Assembly: GCF_014196625.1 (NCBI RefSeq)
Contig: NZ_JACIDZ010000005.1
Coordinates: forward strand, 213,988-277,987
Reading direction: 5' to 3'
DNA: 64,000 nucleotides
Source: Martelella radicis
Lineage (GTDB): Bacteria; Pseudomonadota; Alphaproteobacteria; Rhizobiales; Rhizobiaceae
The notes below the pieces were generated by a model. It did no database searches. It was given only the letters and a program-made list of their open reading frames with translations, and was not told the DNA's origin. Positions 63,954 to 64,000 of the stretch are shown here, piece after piece. The stretch's first letter is position 1; the number at the start of each line of letters is the position of its first letter. Position numbers and translations under genes: made by a program.

Positions 63954-64000
63954 CTAGTTCGAAACGGAGCCGGCGATATCGCCGGGTTGGCGGTCTGCCG
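63954..64000 (-). CDS. Probable NarJ chaperone, last 14 codons only
   Basis: The frame ending at TAG 63954-63956 reads ADRQPGDIAGSVSN. It lies 10 bases before narI on the same strand, where narJ is found in nar operons. The fragment is too short to identify by itself; the call rests on gene order. Confidence 0.5.
   Translation of the reverse strand, partial: ADRQPGDIAGSVSN

Overview
The window is GC-rich, densely packed DNA from an alphaproteobacterium, most likely of the order Hyphomicrobiales (Rhizobiales). Support comes from the nitrate reductase fused to a flavodoxin/CysJ-like module, the gene order narI-ppiC-DUF2478-moaA, a hydroxyproline catabolic set like that of rhizobia, and two fragments matching the 3' end of an initiator tRNA. 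The genus cannot be fixed from this sequence alone. No rRNA, complete tRNA, CRISPR array or intact mobile element was seen.

Region 1 (1-4.6 kb): the 5' end of a short-chain dehydrogenase and a FadR-type GntR regulator face a rightward operon of two tandemly duplicated enolase-superfamily enzymes and two uncharacterised proteins. It looks like a sugar-acid or similar catabolic cluster. A remnant of an IS3-type transposase follows. Region 2 (4.9-18.4 kb): one long leftward operon with a divergent MarR regulator. It encodes an aldehyde dehydrogenase, an alcohol dehydrogenase, a PotABC-like transporter core, an HMG-CoA-lyase-like protein, two enoyl-CoA hydratases, a CaiB-type CoA transferase, an acyl-CoA ligase, a detached solute-binding protein and a nitronate monooxygenase. 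It probably imports and degrades an unknown alcohol or acid through CoA thioesters.

Region 3 (18.6-43.7 kb) is the most interesting. It is bracketed by two directly repeated fragments, each an initiator-tRNA 3' end plus terminator. It encodes a 4-hydroxyproline epimerase, a DapA-family enzyme, a D-amino-acid dehydrogenase and an alpha-ketoglutaric semialdehyde dehydrogenase. It also encodes a GH127 beta-L-arabinofuranosidase with its own sugar ABC importer and LacI regulator, a dipeptide-type ABC importer, two Xaa-Pro peptidases, a GntR regulator and a Gfo/Idh/MocA dehydrogenase. Four intergenic palindromes with a TGTCGACA core sit at its promoters. I infer a locus for using arabinosylated, hydroxyproline-rich peptides such as plant extensin fragments.

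Region 4 (43.9-58.8 kb) is the nitrate assimilation cluster, read leftward as nasA-nasT-nasS-nrtA-nrtB-ATPase-nirB-nirD-cysG. Both nasA and nrtA have leaders with two hexaloop hairpins followed by an intrinsic terminator, the expected targets of the NasT antiterminator. Region 5 (58.8-64 kb) holds a DUF488 protein and the distal end of a respiratory nitrate reductase operon: narJ (partial), narI, a parvulin, a DUF2478 protein, moaA, mogA, a truncated globin and a small conserved protein. Most starts were moved from the longest possible frame to the codon with the best ribosome-binding site.
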